In this document: piece after piece, positions 61,406 through 64,000 of the stretch
Layout of the letters: each line of letters opens with the position of its first letter
How positions within the stretch are numbered: position 1 is the stretch's first letter
Source: Thalassotalea_H sp040779345
Lineage (GTDB): Bacteria > Pseudomonadota > Gammaproteobacteria > Enterobacterales > Alteromonadaceae
Assembly (NCBI GenBank): GCA_040779345.1
Contig: JBFONU010000004.1
Coordinates: 62,001-126,000, forward strand
Reading direction: 5' to 3'
Length of the DNA stretch: 64,000 bases
The notes under the pieces: generated by a model
Told to the model about the DNA's origin: nothing
What the model saw: the letters and a program-made list of their open reading frames with translations, nothing else
The model's database searches: none
Translations under genes and position numbers: made by a program

Positions 61406-62667
61406 TATCCTGTTACCCTCTCTGGAACTGGCTTCGTCTTTTCATTTTTACTATAAAACCACATAGACACAAAGAAACCGAAATAACCAAACGCTGCAAT
61501 TCGACCAATTAAGTTTGCTAAATCAGTTGCCGGCATCGTACCTAAAATACCTAATACAATGAAACAAATAGCAAATTGTGTAAGGTTCAATAAATGTAAT
61601 TTACTACGATAGCGTATTGATTTAACGGTTGAACGATCAAACCATGGCAATGCAAATAACACCCCTATAGCGGCAAACATAGTGATCATACCTAGCAGTT
61701 TGTCAGGTACAACACGTAATATGGTGAAAAACGGGCCAAAGTACCATACTGGCACTATATGCTCGGGTGTTTTTAGATTATTTGCAGGCTCAAAGTTTGG
61801 CGCCTCAATAAAGTAACCGCCCCCTTCAGGTGCAAAAAACATCACCCAACAGAAAACAATTAAGAATAAAACTACCGCAACTAAATCTTTTACCGTGTAA
61901 TAAGGATGGAACGGAATCGCATCGACAATATCGTACTTATCAGAATATTGTTTATGGAATTTGAATTTACTTAATTCTTCTGGTTTAACACTGCCTTTTT
62001 TCTTTTTAATATCAGTGCCATCAGGGTTGTTTGAACCCACTTCATGCAATGCTAGGATATGTAAGAAAACAAGAATAACCAATACCAAAGGTAAGGCAAT
62101 TACGTGTAAGGCAAAGAAACGATTTAATGTAGCACCAGAGATAACATAATCACCTTTGATCCAAATCGTTAAATCTTCACCAATAAAAGGTATCGCACCA
62201 AATAAAGAGATAATAACTTGCGCGCCCCAATAAGACATATTGCCCCAAGGCAATAAATAGCCCATAAAAGCTTCAGCCATCAGTACAAGGAAGATAAACA
62301 TGCCAAAAATCCACAATAATTCACGTGGTTTTTGATAAGAGCCGTACATCATTCCGCGGAACATATGCATGTAAACAACAATAAAAAATGCCGACGCCCC
62401 TGTTGAGTGCATATAACGAAGCAACCAACCGTAATCAACATCACGCATGATATACTCAATTGAAGCAAAGGCACCTTCGCCAGATGGTTCATAATTCATC
62501 GTTAACCAAACACCCGTAATAATTTGGTTAACTAAAACGACTGATGCCAAAATCCCAAAGACATACCAAAAATTAAAATTTTTCGGCGCTGGGTACTGTG
62601 CGGCATGCTTATTCATCGCATCCATTAATGGTAAGCGTTTTTCGATCCAAGCCATAAAATTATTCAT
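61405..62667 (-). CDS. petB: Cytochrome b of the bc1 complex
   Basis: A 420-residue, eight-helix quinol-oxidising subunit. Haem histidines lie in RYMHSTGASAFFIVVYMHMFRG-type and FFALHVIALPLVLVILVFLHI-type helices. The Qo-site motif reads PVWY in IVPVWYFGPFF where many bacteria and mitochondria have PEWY. It is packed between petA and petC with overlapping stop and start codons. Confidence 0.95.
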   Translation of the reverse strand: MNNFMAWIEKRLPLMDAMNKHAAQYPAPKNFNFWYVFGILASVVLVNQIITGVWLTMNYEPSGEGAFASIEYIMRDVDYGWLLRYMHSTGASAFFIVVYMHMFRGMMYGSYQKPRELLWIFGMFIFLVLMAEAFMGYLLPWGNMSYWGAQVIISLFGAIPFIGEDLTIWIKGDYVISGATLNRFFALHVIALPLVLVILVFLHILALHEVGSNNPDGTDIKKKKGSVKPEELSKFKFHKQYSDKYDIVDAIPFHPYYTVKDLVAVVLFLIVFCWVMFFAPEGGGYFIEAPNFEPANNLKTPEHIVPVWYFGPFFTILRVVPDKLLGMITMFAAIGVLFALPWFDRSTVKSIRYRSKLHLLNLTQFAICFIVLGILGTMPATDLANLIGRIAAFGYFGFFVSMWFYSKNEKTKPVPERVTG

Positions 62668-63257
62668 TATGCATCTCCTGGACTGACACCAATGAGCAAA
62701 GTGCCATCAGTTGGGAATGAATGTTCTGGAACAACTAGGTTTGTTGGTGCTGGTACACCTTGAAATACACGGCCAGCCATATCAAATTTAGAACCATGAC
62801 ATGGACAATAAAAGCCATTGGTCACACCTTCAACAAGCTCTTCAAAACCTTCTTTATAATACGAAGGCGCACAACCTAGATGAGTACAAACACCTAATGC
62901 AACTAAAATTTCTGGTTTTATTGAGCGATGCTCATTGGTTGCATATTCAGGTTGTTGCGGCTCTACAGACTTAGGATCTCTTAGCTGATTATCAAGCCCA
63001 GCTAAATTTTTAACCGTTTCTTCTGTTCGACGAACAATATAAACAGGTTTACTTCGCCATTCGGCACGTATTAATTGACCTTCTTCTATTTTACTAATAT
63101 TGACTTCAACTGGAGCACCCGCAGCTTTCGCTCGAGCACTTGGGTTCCAGGATCCAATGAAAGGCACAGCGACACCAACGACACCCACCCCACCGACTAC
63201 AGACGTAGCAGCAGTTAAAAAGCGTCGACGGCCGTTATTCACGGGCGTATTACTCAT
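62667..63257 (-). CDS. petA: Rieske iron-sulfur protein of the bc1 complex
   Basis: A 196-residue TAT-type exported protein (RRRFLTAATSVVGG) that stays anchored by its N-terminal helix. The 2Fe-2S ligands are in CTHLGC and CPCHGS, and the cysteine pair for the stabilising disulfide is complete. It is the first gene of petABC. Confidence 0.96.
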   Translation of the reverse strand: MSNTPVNNGRRRFLTAATSVVGGVGVVGVAVPFIGSWNPSARAKAAGAPVEVNISKIEEGQLIRAEWRSKPVYIVRRTEETVKNLAGLDNQLRDPKSVEPQQPEYATNEHRSIKPEILVALGVCTHLGCAPSYYKEGFEELVEGVTNGFYCPCHGSKFDMAGRVFQGVPAPTNLVVPEHSFPTDGTLLIGVSPGDA

Positions 63258-63622
63258 CCAACATCTCCAATTATTATTCTATTTAAACAAGGTCGATATT
63301 AATACTACGATCACAGCGCAAGCTTCACACTGTATCTTTTTTGTTCAAATGAACTTACCACAAAAAATTTTTCTGATCATAAAGAAAACCCCCTTTTTTT
63401 ACAAGGTAAATAAGGAGAAGAAGCGCTGCAAAATTGGAAATATTACAAATTATTTCTTAATAAGATAATTATCCGCCCACTAATGCGAATGAGTATTATT
63501 TGAATGAGTAAATACAATGACTAAACAGGTAAAATAATCAGGCGAAAATGTTTTAATTGAGTAAAAAAGGAAAGTTTTTATAAATTACACATCAATTTAG
63601 ATGTGTAATTTGCATGATTAAA
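63258..63622 (-). promoter_or_regulatory. Region upstream of petABC
   Basis: About 365 bp with no supported ORF. It must hold the petABC promoter. A perfect 12-bp palindrome (AAATTACACATC / GATGTGTAATTT, 63582-63611) follows the DUF3718 gene but lacks a T tract. No other signal was recognised. Confidence 0.4.
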
Positions 63623-64000
63623 TTAACTTCTAAATCCTTTGTTTCCATATTTCTTCGCAAATCGCTGTAATGGTACATCATTACATTTGATTGACTTAAA
63701 AAATGATTCCGGTTTATTTAATGAACTCTTTAACTCTTTATATTTAGCATTTGAATGGGCTGCCGCTATACAAATATCTGCTTCGACATTACCGACACTA
63801 TTATCAAATGAAAACACTTTGATAACACTCGCTTCTGGCATTTCAGCTTTTGGCATTTCTGCATTCATGCTATATTTTTGAGCAAATTTTGTAATGTGCA
63901 TACCATTACAGCTAAATTGGTTGATTTGTGCTTCTGTATAATTAAATTCTCGCGCTTTTCTTTTAAGTGCCTTTTTAGATTCGGCCGCGGCAATACACAT
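63623..64000 (-). CDS. DUF3718 family protein (5' end outside the window)
   Basis: At least 125 residues with two DUF3718-like repeats: MCIAAAESKKALKRKA with FSCNGMHITKFAQKY, and ICIAAAHSNAKYKELKSS with IKCNDVPLQRFAKKYG. Each repeat has a paired Cys pattern. The ATG at the very edge encodes a residue inside the first repeat, so the true start lies beyond the window. Members are small, probably exported proteins of unknown role found in Alteromonadales and relatives. Confidence 0.7.
   Translation of the reverse strand: MCIAAAESKKALKRKAREFNYTEAQINQFSCNGMHITKFAQKYSMNAEMPKAEMPEASVIKVFSFDNSVGNVEADICIAAAHSNAKYKELKSSLNKPESFFKSIKCNDVPLQRFAKKYGNKGFRS

Overview
The window looks like chromosomal DNA of an AT-rich marine gammaproteobacterium, most like Alteromonadales of the Colwellia/Thalassotalea type. 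The basis is gene content and conserved neighbourhoods (gltBD; lpoA-yraN-diaA-dolP; petABC-sspAB; rnpB next to rsmI; FabY-type initiating ketosynthase; TAT-type NosZ), not a database search.

Layout. 0-6.5 kb: end of an unknown gene, then gltBD (glutamate synthase). 6.9-8.5 kb: tandem duplicated periplasmic solute-binding proteins. 8.6-12.7 kb: fabY, a GlxA-type AraC regulator and an ACR3 arsenite-efflux-type carrier. 12.7-20.6 kb: a probable persulfide/sulfide-response locus. It has a two-cysteine ArsR-family regulator of the BigR/SqrR type, a divergent RND/MMPL exporter with a LolA-like protein, an outer-membrane barrel and a DUF2892 membrane protein. After a dUTPase come a DUF442 sulfurtransferase/phosphatase and an ETHE1-like persulfide dioxygenase, the two halves of the Blh protein encoded as separate genes. 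20.7-30.7 kb: housekeeping and envelope genes (mtnN, CobD/CbiB-like, rhodanese, UPF0126, RraB-like) and a GntR-controlled ABC transporter. 30.8-38.9 kb: a complete minus-strand nosRZDFYL cluster for N2O respiration, with a perfect FNR-type box upstream of nosR and what appears to be a transcriptional break between nosZ and nosD. 39-43.7 kb: tyrS, an M23 peptidase and anmK.

43.9-54.4 kb is the accessory region. It holds a diguanylate cyclase split by an ochre codon and a run of four or five integron-type attC sites, each following a small minus-strand ORF, with no integron integrase in the window (a CALIN-like array). Next come a decayed hipA kinase gene, a secreted protein with a phospholipase-A2-like Cys/His-Asp motif followed by a lipoprotein, an IS3-family remnant, and a tyrosine-recombinase pseudogene that ends about 260 bp from the 3' end of rnpB. 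This looks like an eroded genomic island beside rnpB. 54.5-64 kb is core again: rnpB, rsmI, lpoA-yraN-diaA-dolP, sspAB, petABC and a DUF3718 protein cut by the window edge.

Two genes (nosD and a DUF4136 lipoprotein) appear to start at AUU. Four in-frame stop codons interrupt three otherwise coherent genes between 43.9 and 54.2 kb.
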